A stretch of DNA of 64,000 bases from Stomorhina lunata (lineage: Eukaryota > Arthropoda > Insecta > Diptera > Rhiniidae), in the NCBI GenBank assembly GCA_933228675.1, contig CAKOFX010000006.1, forward strand, positions 360,492-424,491, written 5' to 3'. Within the stretch, counting starts at the first letter, position 1. The number at the start of each line of letters is the position of its first letter. The translations under genes were made by a program, and so were the position numbers. The notes under the pieces were generated by a model. It saw only the letters and a list, made by a program, of their open reading frames with translations. It ran no database searches and had not been told where the DNA came from. This document shows positions 1 to 11,049 of this stretch, piece after piece.

Positions 1-850
1 GGTTCATCAATTGCCGGACGACGTTCAACAAATGCTTCGTCTGCCCATAGAAAATAACGTTTACCTTTTCCACCCGGTCCACAATTTCAGAATTTTTTTT
101 GACTGAGCCGCCATGCTTGCAATTCTTAATGCAAGAACTGCTGAAGCATTACAGTTTTCCAAAGATGTAATCGAAATACCAGCTAACATAAGGAAAATAC
201 TTTCTGTTGAAAGTTTTATTTACCAAACTTAATTATTTTCACAGCTTATCTATGCCTTTGTATGAGTTTAGATATATTGGGTAGGTACTATGTAGAAGAA
301 TGTATTAATATCGCAAGAAGAATGTATAAATATCGCAAAACATTGGCCTTCGTTAGACAAAAACATCGATATATTACACTTTAAGATCCGACAGTAAATG
401 GCGAAGATATAACGAAAAATGTATTTTGGCGATCCCTATGTGCGGCAAAATAAGAAATTCCTTGTTTGTAATAGATCGGTTTGAAAAATCGAAAAACTTC
501 CTTAGTAAAAGTTTAACGATTTTTTAATAGCTTTAATTTTCTGATATTAGGGTGGTACATTAGGGTGGTAGGAACAGGGGTCTGATAGATAAATACTCCA
601 ACCGGATACCCAAGAATAATGACTATTAAAGAAAAATGTTGGCCTCCTCGAGACAAAAACATCGATATATCACACTTCGAGATCCGACTGTAAATGGCGA
701 AGATATAACGAAAAATGTATTTTGGCGACCCCAATGTGCAACGAATAAAATTAAAAAAAATTTTTCGAAACTGTCTCATAGCAATGCATTATATTCGATG
801 GTGTACGGCGAACTTTATTTTTTCCCCATATAAGTCGAGACGCTCTAATG
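1..850 (-). mobile_element. Long-inverted-repeat (foldback-like) element, partial copy
   Basis: This is an inverted copy of the left two-fifths of the complete element at 16594-18527. Bases 230-850 match both arms of that element, and bases 1-230 match its interior (17180-17407) in reverse. The outer end reads CGAGACGCTCTAATG at 836-850, the same terminus as the other copy. The other arm lies left of the window. The short ORFs here (for example 513-779 on the minus strand) lie inside the inverted-repeat arm and are not convincing genes. Confidence 0.8.
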
Positions 851-985
851 TTAATAGACGCTAACATGTTAATAGCAGTACGGCAGGTCCATATATTTTG
901 TTAGGAGTTCCTAATGCATCTACCATATACATAATCTTAATATACTGAATGTACCTCCAAATCTTTTAGATTGTAGATATGTATA
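851..985 (+). mobile_element. Family A fragment (end of 5' module)
   Basis: A short piece of family A covers the stretch around 'cggcaggtccatatat', then 'ggagttcctaatgcat', then 'acctccaaatctttt', ending in 'gattgtagatat'. It abuts the start of a longer A copy at 986, so A copies are arranged head to tail here. Confidence 0.6.
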
Positions 986-2997
986 ACAAGTAAGAGTGTT
1001 ATATTCGGCTGTGCCAAATCATATATACCCACCATCAAGTTGTGTTTAATTTAGAAACATATCTCATATGTCTACGAGGGTGCAGCAAATTCAAAACGTG
1101 GACCAAATTGGAAAAAAGTTGTTATGCTATTTGGTATTGTTGGTTAAATATTTGGAATAACTTCGGTTGCAGTAGCTTTATAGTTTAACATTCAAAAGCG
1201 TGTAAGTGATTTCGCTAGTATTTATGTACTTTGAAAAAAAAAATCGTTATCGTAACCGGGTATGGTTTTACATTAATAAGTTGATAAATATTTTTCGTTT
1301 AGCTTAATATTTAGTTAGAATAATTAAGTTGATAGTAATACGACAGGTTCATAAAGGTCCTTCGGTTGCCGTAGCTTCATAGTTCAACATTTAAAAATAT
1401 TTTAGTGGTTTCCCCAGTACAAACTTTAATCAAAATTCGGTCTCATAATAAGTTGTTAAATACTTTTCGTTGTGCTCAATATGTAGTAAGGCTAAACACG
1501 TTAATTGTAATACGGCAGGTCCATATATATGGTTAGGAGTTCCTAATGCATTCATTATATACAAAGTCTGGGCTGAACATTGATTGATGCCTATCTAATT
1601 TCATAGGTGCAATCTTAATATAACGAATGTACCTCCAAATCTTTTTGATTGTAGATATAAAAAAGGGGATGTTATATATATATAAGAATTATAGCCAAAT
1701 GTTGACCGATTGTAACAAAATTTTACACACTGGCTGGTATATATATATATAGCTTATTCCTGCAAAATTTAGTGGACATAGCTATCATAGTTTCTAATTT
1801 AACAGCTTTTAACTGGCCTTTGCTAAAATTTTTGGTTTCCATGAGTGTTTTTTATATGAAAGCTAAAGTCAAATATGGACAGATTCCTATAAAATTTGAT
1901 AAACTGATCAAAAATTGCATAAAACTTCCCTATTTGAAATATAATCATCATAGCTATTACAATAGTATTCAATTTATCAGCATTAATGTGTTTCCCGAGG
2001 CGGGGTTATATGGGAGCTCTAACTAAATTTGAACCGATTGTCCATTTTCAACACACATCTTTTACAAGATATCCAAAATACTTTTGTAAAATTTTGTTCC
2101 TCTAGCTCTTTTCGTTAAGGCGCTATCGTGCTTTTATCTGACGGACAGACGGACATAAACAATCTTTTTTTATATATTTTTGTGTCTCCATAAGTTTTTT
2201 ATATGGGAGCTATGGTGAAATGGTGGCCGATTGTGACAAAATTTTGCACACTGGCTGACATTGACATTAAACTTCCTTGTTTAATTTAGTCTTACTAGCT
2301 TTTGTAGTTAAGGAGCTATCACGATTTTATCTGATGGACAGACGGACATAAATCCCTTTTCTTTTTGAAATTTTGTGTTTTCGTAAGTTTTTTATATGGG
2401 AGTTAGGTCAAATGGTGACCGATTGCGACAAAATTTTGCACACGGGTTGGAATTGACATAAGACTTTCTTGTGGCAAATGTAGTAGTTATATCTGTTATA
2501 CTTTTAGATTTATTTAAGTGTATTTTAGGTGAAGTTTAGGCTGTTTTCGTAAGTTTTTGTATGGGAGCTATGGCAAAATGTGAGCCGATTTGGATGAAAT
2601 ACACGCTGTCTAGGGCTAATGTAAAACTTCTATATACCAAATTTTATCATCATAGCTGCTATAATTTGTCATTTATTAACAAATAAGCGATTAGCCTAGA
2701 TGAGGTTATACGGGAGCTATGGTGAAATGTGAACCGATTTTGCCCAATTTCAATACCAATTCTCAGAGATGAAGAATATTGCTAAGTTTCAGTGAGCTAG
2801 CTGCTTTCGTTTAGGCGTTATCGTGATTTCAACAGACAGACAGACGGACAAGCAGACGGACATCGCTCAATCGTCTTAGAATTTCATAAGGATTCAGAAT
2901 ATATATCGTTTTTGGATTTTGAGTCAATATTAAGGAAATTGCAAACGTAATGACAATCTTAATATACCCCCCCCCTCTTTTTGATGGTGGGTATAAA
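986..2997 (+). mobile_element. Family A element, near full length (mini-me/DINE-like)
   Basis: In this orientation the copy begins with ACAAGTAAGAGTG and a degenerate hairpin (ATTCGGCTGTGCCAAAT), followed by ATATACCCACCATC. It ends at 2983-2995 with GATGGTGGGTATA. It therefore has the subterminal inverted repeat and hairpin design described in the findings. The body holds about six diverged modules roughly 150-195 bp apart, each with a core like 'gggagctatggtcaaatg' followed by an 'accgatt' box. Short GTCY tracts lie near 2140, 2335 and 2830. No coding capacity is visible, and the short ORF at 1772-2026 is just repeat sequence. It resembles the dipteran mini-me/DINE class, which carries TA and GTCY tracts. 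Confidence 0.75.
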
Positions 2998-3007
2998 AAA
3001 AGGGATG

Positions 3008-3009
<2 letters not shown>

Positions 3010-3058
<49 letters not shown>
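3010..3058. repeat. (TA)n microsatellite inside family A
   Basis: About 24 uninterrupted TA units lie at the position where other A copies carry short TA tracts (for example 1736-1750). ORFs reading YIYIYI across it are artefacts. Confidence 0.95.
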
Positions 3059-3059
<1 letters not shown>

Positions 3060-3727
3060 CAATTATAGCCAAATGTTGACCGATTGTAACAAAATTTCAC
3101 ACACTGGCTGGTATTTATATAAAGCTTATTTTTGCAAAATTTAATGCCAATAGCAACTTTTAATAGCTTATAACTGGTCCTTGCTAAATATTTTTTGGTT
3201 TCCGGGACTGATTTTTATGTGAAAGCTATAGTCAAATATGGACCGATTTCTGTAAAATTTGATATACTAACCAAAAGTTGCATAAAACTTATTTGCTCTA
3301 AATTAAGTCATCATATCTATTACAATTGTATTCAATTAACAGCATAAATGTAATTCCCGGGGCATGGATATATGGGAGCTCTTACTAAATGTAAACCGAT
3401 TTTGCCCATTTTCAGTACACAACTTTTTTAACATATCAAAAATTATGTTAAATGTATTTAACCTGAAGGACAGATGGACATAAAGACCGTTTTCTTTTTT
3501 TTCTTTTGTGTTTCTATAAGTTTTTTATATGGGAGATATGGTCAAATGTGAACCCGTTTTTGCCCAATTTTAACACAAAACTTTCCTAATATATCGAAAA
3601 TACTTTTGAAAAATTTTGTTTATCTAGCTTTTTTAGTCAAGTCGTTATGGCGCTTTCATTTGACCGATAGACGGACATATACTCCCTTTCTTTTTGGTAT
3701 TTTTGTGTTTCCGTAAGATTTTATATA

Positions 3728-4455
3728 CACTCAGGAAATTATTACAGTAACTGATTGTATGTTGTTTAGGAAATTTTCGGTTATGTTGTTTTCAAATGAA
3801 TATTCATTTAAATTTATATGAAAATTGATTTTTAACATATTTATACATTTGTTTAAAAAACAACCTACAAAAAATACTGAAAATCCGTAACATTTGAAAA
3901 TATCAGTTGTTTAGTTTTTTTGAAATTTTTTCAATTATTGTATCAAATATAATTCGTATTTGTTTAATTATTGGTTTTCCTTAAGTATCTTAGGTTTGCT
4001 TACTGAAGAAACTTTTTATAATACTGGCCGCCTATCACGGAGTATGGCCTAAGCAAACAACAAACTTTGTTTTGTCTGTTTGGTTTTTTGATGCCTTAAA
4101 GGATAAAACCTTTGTATGGTTTCGTCTTTTATGTTACGTTAATCACAAAACAAATGAAAATTGTCCGTTTTACGGAAATTTTACGTAGTTTTTTACCATT
4201 CAATTTTTTAAAAATAAATGAAAATTTCCGTTTTTTATACTAAAAATGTAGTTTAAATTTTTGTCAGTAATTTTTTTGAAAACAACTGAATATTCCGTTT
4301 TTAAAACTGAAAATGTAGTTTAAATATTTGTCAGTTAAATTTAAAGAAATATTTATTGAATTTGAATGAAAAATCAGTTGACCGGTTTTTAAATGAATAT
4401 TCATTCATTTCAAATTACATTTTAAGTTAATTTTACTTACATAATATTCTGAGTG
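3728..4455. mobile_element. 728-bp MITE with TA target duplication
   Basis: The ends are CACTCAG (3728-3734) and CTGAGTG (4449-4455), flanked by TA at 3726-3727 and 4456-4457. Removing the insert and one TA restores the family A sequence (ttttata/tgagct, compare ttttatatgggagct elsewhere). Inside are repeated, diverged boxes around 'ccgttttt' and 'aatgtagttt'. No ORF is present. The TA duplication fits Tc1/mariner-type mobilisation, but the 7-bp perfect terminal repeat is too short to assign a family. Confidence 0.75.
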
Positions 4456-4666
4456 TATGAGCTATTTTAAATTGATGACCGATTGCGACAAACTTTTGCA
4501 CACATAAAACTTGTGCTATGTTTAGTGGCCATAGCTACGGTTAACGGTTATTATTTAGTGGCATTAAGTGAATTTCAGGTGAAATTTATTCAGTTTCCGT
4601 AAGTGTTTTGTATGGGAGCTATGGATGAATGTGAACAGATTTCAATGGAATTTTAGGAGCTAGGTT

Positions 4667-4976
<310 letters not shown>

Positions 4977-5104
4977 AAAACCGAATTTCATAAGAATTCA
5001 GAATATACATATATTTCTTTTAGTTTTTGAGGCAATATTAAGGATATTACAAACGAAATGACCATCTCAATATACCGCCTATTCTTTTTGATGGTGGGTA
5101 TAAT

Positions 5105-5825
5105 AAACCCTTTTACCAAAACACACACACCAAAAAAATTAATGTTTCCCACAAAAAAGGACGCGACCGCCTAGTGAATAAATGAAAGTCTAATACGTTT
5201 TTTTAGATATTAAAGAAATAATTTCGTCTTTACCAAAAATATAAATATTTCAGCAAATTTTTAATTATACTAAAGACAAGTGTTGCTCTTGTATTTAATG
5301 TGTTTGCCTTGTTTATTTCTATTTTTGTTAAATAAATATTTTTCTTTCTTTGTTAATTCACATTTTAATAATTTGTGTCCTGAGGACTTTTGTTTATTTA
5401 TCTTTATTCCAGCAACAAAACAAATTAATTTAGTTTAAGCTTTTAGAACATTAAAATTTGTTAACAGAAAAAAAATGTACGAAATTATTCTAGTATTGTT
5501 TGTCTGCCTCTGACATGTTTTAAAAATATTAAAATTTACATAGAAATAAAATCCAAAATAAAAGTCTTTGTAAACAGAAAAAAAAAAATTAGTTTAACAC
5601 TTAAAATTATTTTTTTATAAAAATAAAATAAATGATAAAACAATGCAGGGAAGGTATTTTAATGTAAGTTTTGCTATTGTTAGAAATATAACAAATCCTT
5701 CTTAGTATTAAAGTTGTTATGAATTTTTCATTAATAGTAACATTGTGTTGCATTATGTCAACTCCTTTTTTAATCCGCTTTCAGCTAAATTATAAAAATA
5801 TTATAAAAGATATGGAAATAGAAGT
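5105..5825. other. Non-coding AT-rich interval
   Basis: No ORF, RNA gene or recognisable repeat family was seen, only poly-A and poly-T runs. Confidence 0.5.
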
Positions 5826-5965
5826 AAGAAGTAAGAGAAGCTAAAGTCGGTCAAGCCCAACAATATGATACCCTTCACTACTAAGGTCAAATATGGACCA
5901 ACAATTAAACAAGTTTTCCTTAAGTCTTAGAGACATACATACTTACATATACTATGTGCTATTTT
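5826..5965 (+). repeat. Flanking repeat D, copy 1 (with a family B-like start)
   Basis: The first part resembles a family B terminus (GTCGG TCAAGC CCAAC, then 'gatacccttcac'). The rest, 'caacaattaaacaag...ccttaagtcttagagacatac...actatgtgct', is repeated at about 6995-7066. In both places the copy stops at the same point, where a different rolling-circle-like element begins. Confidence 0.5.
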
Positions 5966-6766
5966 TATACCCTTCACCACCATAGGTGGAAAGGGTATTA
6001 TAAGTTTGTGCTGATGTTTGTAACGCATAGAAATATTTGTCTTAGACCCACCTTTTAGTATACCAATAGGCTTAGAATCACTTTCTGAGTCGATTTAGCG
6101 ATGTCCGTCCGTCCGTCCGTCTGGCTGGCTGGCTGGACCCCCATGTAAACTTTGTAATCAAACTAAAGGTCGCAATTCTAAAGATAATTTGATGAAATTT
6201 GGCATAGATAATTTTTTGGCAATGGGACCATGGCTGTTGAAATTGGTCAAAATCGGTCCATTATTTATGGTACCTCCCATAGGTCCCACTTCCCGGAATT
6301 GATATATTGGCCACAAATATCAATATTTTTTCATGAAATTTAAAACAGATACTGCTTATGTAAATTTAAATCACTGTATCAAATTTCGTTGAAATCGGTC
6401 CACATTTGACCATAGCTCCCATACAAACTCTTCTTTAAAAACGCACTAAATGAGACAAAAAATCACTAAAACGCTCGTAAATCTAAAGATAATAAAAATT
6501 TTGAGCTTATTTTTCGCATACATAATTTTTGTAACAACTGTAGTCAACTTGCCAAATTTCGAGATAATCGGTTCACATTTGACTCTAGCTCTCATATAAG
6601 TGCAAATGACGGAAACAGGTTGAATATATAAGTTTTGAGAAAATGTTTGTATGATGGCAAAATTTAGCAAATATTTGTCTTTATACAGGAAAAATAATAC
6701 CTTTGACCTTAGTGGTGAAGGGTATCGTATGGTCGGCTTGACCGACTATAGCGCTTTCTTACTTGT
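5966..6766 (+). mobile_element. Family B element, copy 1
   Basis: It begins TATACCCTTCACCACC and folds back on itself (GGTGG, AAGGGTATT). It carries a GTCC/GTCT then GGCT tract at 6105-6135. Near the 3' end it has GTGGTGAAGGGTAT, the inverse of its start, then the hairpin GTCGGCTTGACCGAC, then CTTACTTGTT at 6758-6767. No coding sequence is present. It shares with family A the internal box around 'catttgaccatagctccc', which suggests a common ancestor. Confidence 0.75.
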
Positions 6767-7070
6767 TTTTTTTTAATTTCGATATTTATATCATTTCCGG
6801 TTAAGGGCCTGATATGGGAGCTAGGGCCAATTGTTGACCGATTGTTACCATATTTTGATTATTGGTTTATATTTACAAAATAAGTATCTGTGCAAAGTTT
6901 AAGTAATCAATTGCATTTATCTTTAGAGTAATTAATGTTTTTGTGCTTTTATGTGTAAACATCTTTTGAGAATGTGTCTTGTATGGGAAGTATTGTCAAA
7001 TATGGGCTAACAATTTAACAAGTTTTCCTTAAGTCTAAGAGACATACAAACAAATACTATGTGCTAGTTT
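6767..7070. other. Spacer with repeat D, copy 2
   Basis: About 230 bp of weakly similar A/B-type sequence ('atatgggagctagggcc', 'accgattgttacc') is followed by the second copy of repeat D, ending 'actatgtgcta' next to a family A copy. Confidence 0.45.
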
Positions 7071-8397
7071 TATACCCACCATCAAAAAGAATGGGGGGTA
7101 TATTAAGATTGTCATTCCGTTTGTAATTTCCTTAATATTGGCTCAAAAATCAAAAACGATATATATTCTGAATCCTTATGAAATTCTAAGACGATAGAGC
7201 GATGTCCGTCTGTCTATCCGTCTGTCTGTTTGTCTGTTGAATTCATGATAACGCCTAAACGAAAGGAGCTAACTCACTGAAACTTAGTTAAAACATTATA
7301 CATCTATAAGAAAATTTTTGGTATTGAAATTGGGCACAATCGGTTGATATTTGACCATAGCTCCCATATAACCTCATCTAGGCTAATCGCTTATTTCCTA
7401 AGAAATGACAAATTATAACAGCTATGATGACACAATTTGGTATCTAGAAGTTTTACATAAGCAGCATATAAAATTTCATCGATGTCGGTTCACATTTAAC
7501 CATAGCTCCCATATAAAAAACTTAAGGAAACAGCCGAAATTCCACCTGAAATTCACTTAAATGCCAATAAATGACAAGCAGTAACAGCTTTGGCCACTAA
7601 ATTTAGACAAGGAAGTCTTATGTCAATGCCAACCGGTGTGCTAAATTTTGTCACAATCGGTCACAATTTGACCATAGCTCCCATATAAAAAACTTACGGA
7701 AACACAAAAAGACAAAAAGAAAAGGGGGTTTATGTCCGTCTGTCCGTTAGATTAAAGACCGATAGCGCGTTAACTAAATAGGCTACAGTAACAAAATTTT
7801 ACAGAAGGAAGTCTTATATCAATGCCAACCGGTGTTCAAAATTTTGTTACAATCGGTCACCATTTGACCATAGCTCCCATATAAAAAACTTTAAGAAACA
7901 CAAAAATACTAAAAGAAATGGAGATTTATGTCCGTCAGATAAAAGCGCGACAGCTCCTTAACTACAAAAGCTAGAGACACAAAATTTTACAAAAGTATTT
8001 TTGATGTATAACAAAAGTTGTGTACTGAAAATGGGCGAAATTGGTTTACATTTAGTTAGAGCTCCCATATAACCCCGCTCCTGGAAACACATGAGTGCTG
8101 ATAAATTGAATACAATGTAATGCTATGACGACTAAATTTAGAATTTAGAAGTTTTATGCAATTGTTGATCAGTTTATCAAATTTTATAGGAATCGGTCCA
8201 TACTTGACTATAGCTTTCATATAAAAAACACTCCCGGAAGCCAAAAACTTTGCTATATAGGCTAGATAAAAGCTAGTAAATTAGAAACTATGAGAGCTAT
8301 GGCCACTAAATGTTGCAAGAATAAGCTATATATAAATACCAGCCAGTGTGTAAAATTTTGTTACAATCGGTCAATATTTGGCTATAATTCTTATATA

Positions 8398-8461
<64 letters not shown>

Positions 8462-8470
8462 CATCCCCTT
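7071..8470 (-). mobile_element. Family A element, minus orientation
   Basis: It starts TATACCCACCATC and pairs with ATGGGGGGTATA 20 bp on. A GTCY tract lies at 7203-7235, and the repeated boxes 'catttgaccatagctccc' and 'aaaattttgtcacaatcgg' follow at 150-200 bp spacing. The copy ends in a TA microsatellite without the hairpin module. Another A copy follows head to tail. Confidence 0.7.
8395..8461. repeat. (TA)n microsatellite inside family A
   Basis: About 30 TA units with two short interruptions, at the standard TA-tract position of family A. Confidence 0.95.
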
Positions 8471-10120
8471 TTTATACCCACCAACAAAATTGAAGTATAT
8501 TCTGAATCCTTATGAAATTCTAAGACGATTGAGCGATGTCCCTCTGTCTGTCCGTATGTCTGTTGTTGGCACGATAAAACCTTAACGAAAGGATATAGGT
8601 CACTGAAATTTGGCATAAATATTCTTCATTTCTTGGAAAATTTAGGTATTGAAATCGGGCAAAATCGGTTAACATTTAATCGCAGCTCCAGTATAACCTC
8701 TCCTAGGCTAATCGCTTATTTGCTAATAAAAAACAAACTATAATAACTATGATGATAAAATTTGATATATAGAAGTTTTACATAAGCCCCAGGCAGCATA
8801 TAATTTTATATAAAAATCGGTTCAAATCTAGCCATAGCTGCCATACAAAAACTTACAGTAAGAGTCTAAATTTCACCTAAAATACACTTAAGTGTCAATA
8901 TATCTAAAACTATAACAAATTTTACTTTAAATTTAGCTCAAGAAAGTCTTATGTCAATGCCAGCCAGTGTGAAATTTTGTCACAATCGGTCAACATTTGA
9001 CCATAGTTCCCATATAAAAAACGGACGGAGTCCGTCTGTTCGTCAGATAAAATTGCGATAGCTCCTTTACTACAAGATCTTACAAGACTTTTTTTAATAT
9101 GTTATAAAAGTTGTGTATTGAAAATGGACGAAATCGGTTCATATTTTGTTAGAGCTTCCATATAACCCTGCCCGGGTTACATACATTTATGCTGAGAAAT
9201 TGAATACAATTGTAATAGATATGACAACGAAATTAAGAACATGTTCCATATTTGACCATAGCATTCATATAAAAACTGCTCCCGGAAAACCAAAAAAAAA
9301 AAATGTAACAAAGGCCAGTTTAAAGCTATAAGTTGGAAACTATGACTAAAAACAAGTAAGAAAGCGCTATAGTCGGTCAAGCCCGACCATACGATACCCT
9401 TTAACACTAAGGTCAAAGGTGTTATTTTTCCTGTATAAAGACAAATATTTGCTAAATTTTGCCATCATACAAACATTTTCTCAAAACTTATGTATTTAAC
9501 CTGTTTCCGTCATTTGGACTTATATGGGAGCTATGGTCAAATGTGAACTGATTTTAACGAAATTTGGTACAGTGATTTTAGTTTACATAAGCAGTATTTG
9601 TTTTAAATTTCATGAAAAAATATTGATATTTGTGGCCAATATATCAATTCCGGGAAGTGGGACCTATGGGAGGTACCAGAAATAATGGACCGATTTTGAC
9701 CAATTTCAATAGCCACGGTCCCATTATCAAAGAAATTATCTGTGCCAAATTTCATCAAATTATCTTCAGAATTGCGACCTGTAGTTTGATTACAAGGTTT
9801 ACATGGGGGTCCAGCCAGCCAGCCAGCCAGGCGGACGGACGGACGGACATCGCTTAATCGACTCAGAAAGTGATTCTAAGCCTATTGGTATACTAAAAGG
9901 TGGGTCTAAGACAAATACTTCTATGCGTTACATACATCAGCACAAACTTATAATACCGTTTCCACCTATGGTGGTGAAGGGTATAATTATTTTAAAATTT
10001 GGTCCACATTTTGAATAAGCAGCAACTTTGTTAATATACGAGATATATTTCTAAACTTAACACAACTTGATGGTAGGTAATAAGATTCGGACCAGCCGAA
10101 TAAAACACTCTTACTTGTTT
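8471..10120 (-). mobile_element. Family A element interrupted by family B
   Basis: It starts TATACCCACCA at 8473 and runs in minus orientation to about 9348. There a B copy lies inside (9352-9985). The 3' end of A resumes at about 9990 with 'aacttgatggtaggta', the hairpin ATTCGG-ACCAG-CCGAAT at 10084-10100 and CTTACTTGTT. Part of the A body is missing at the junction. Confidence 0.65.
9352..9985 (-). mobile_element. Family B element, copy 2 (inserted in A)
   Basis: Read on the minus strand it starts TATACCCTTCACCACC, has a GTCC tract and a GGCT tract (9816-9850), and ends with the hairpin GTCGGGCTTGACCGAC and CTTACTTGTT. The TATACCC-proximal part is well kept, while about 170 bp of body is missing compared with the other two copies. 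Confidence 0.75.
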
Positions 10121-11049
10121 GAAATGATATAAAGATATGTAAATTTTAAAAACGATTTGATTTAATTTTTATAACTTGATACATATATAAACTAATATAG
10201 GTACATACATATATCTCTCACTAAAAATAGTCGTAGTCTGTTTCAGTTATTTCAGGTAAAATCATAAGAAATTTGACAAAAATGTTGGGTGAAGATTTTG
10301 AAAAATTTTCCTCGATTTAATTAAACTTTCCTTTTGACACTTTTATTTTTAACTTAGTTACCTTTACTAATTTTTCTTTAATATTCTCTAAAATGACAAT
10401 CCAAAGATATCCTAATAACTGTCTACATATGAGTTTAACTGAAACTTATCTAATATCAAAGCATCCTGGCGTCTGTCTAAATGGATTTAGCGCGTGTTAA
10501 AAATGTCATGTTTTTTACATTGTACGCCTTTAATTTTGCTTTAGAAGTCATGACAATACATCTCCTTACCTTTGCTTAAGCTTATTTAATTAGACTAATT
10601 AAAAATTAATTACTCTACATTAGGTTAAGTATAACTTTTATTATTCTCAGAAGTGCGTAATGCGTGTGTTTTGAAACATTCTTGGAAAATATTAAAATTA
10701 CATATTTTGTATTTAAAACGTGACTAAATATAAGAAAGAAGCCAAAATTAAATTTAATTATATTTTGCTAAATTTAAAGAAAGCTTGTTAGAGTCACAAA
10801 GCTCTATTAAATAGCGAACATTAACTCTTAGTTATCTAACAAAACTATTTTGCGTTTTACTTAACCACAATTGACCACTTTTGTTCATTAATGTCATATG
10901 CATTAATAATTGACCACAAATTAGTTAAATTTATATGTTCAAAATATCAATCGAAGCATCAAAGTTGAAGGCAATTAACAGCAGGATAAATCAAAAGACA
11001 AATCAAAACTAAAAGTTAATACTAAAGATTCAACAAATTGAAAATATAA
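10121..11049. other. Non-coding AT-rich interval
   Basis: No ORF of note, no recognised repeat and no RNA gene were seen. It may be older unique or decayed DNA. Confidence 0.45.

Noticed and set aside
513..779. 88-codon ORF, also found at 16653-16919 and 18189-18410
   Set aside because: It recurs only because it lies in the inverted-repeat arms. It shows no protein features, and the box it crosses is itself duplicated within the arm.
1772..2026. Family A ORFs (also 15593-15787, 21793-21987, 29865-30077, 49101-49301) as a conserved small protein
   Set aside because: The similar peptides come from the shared repeat sequence. Their ends and stops vary between copies and some lie on the opposite strand relative to the element, so no coding constraint is apparent.
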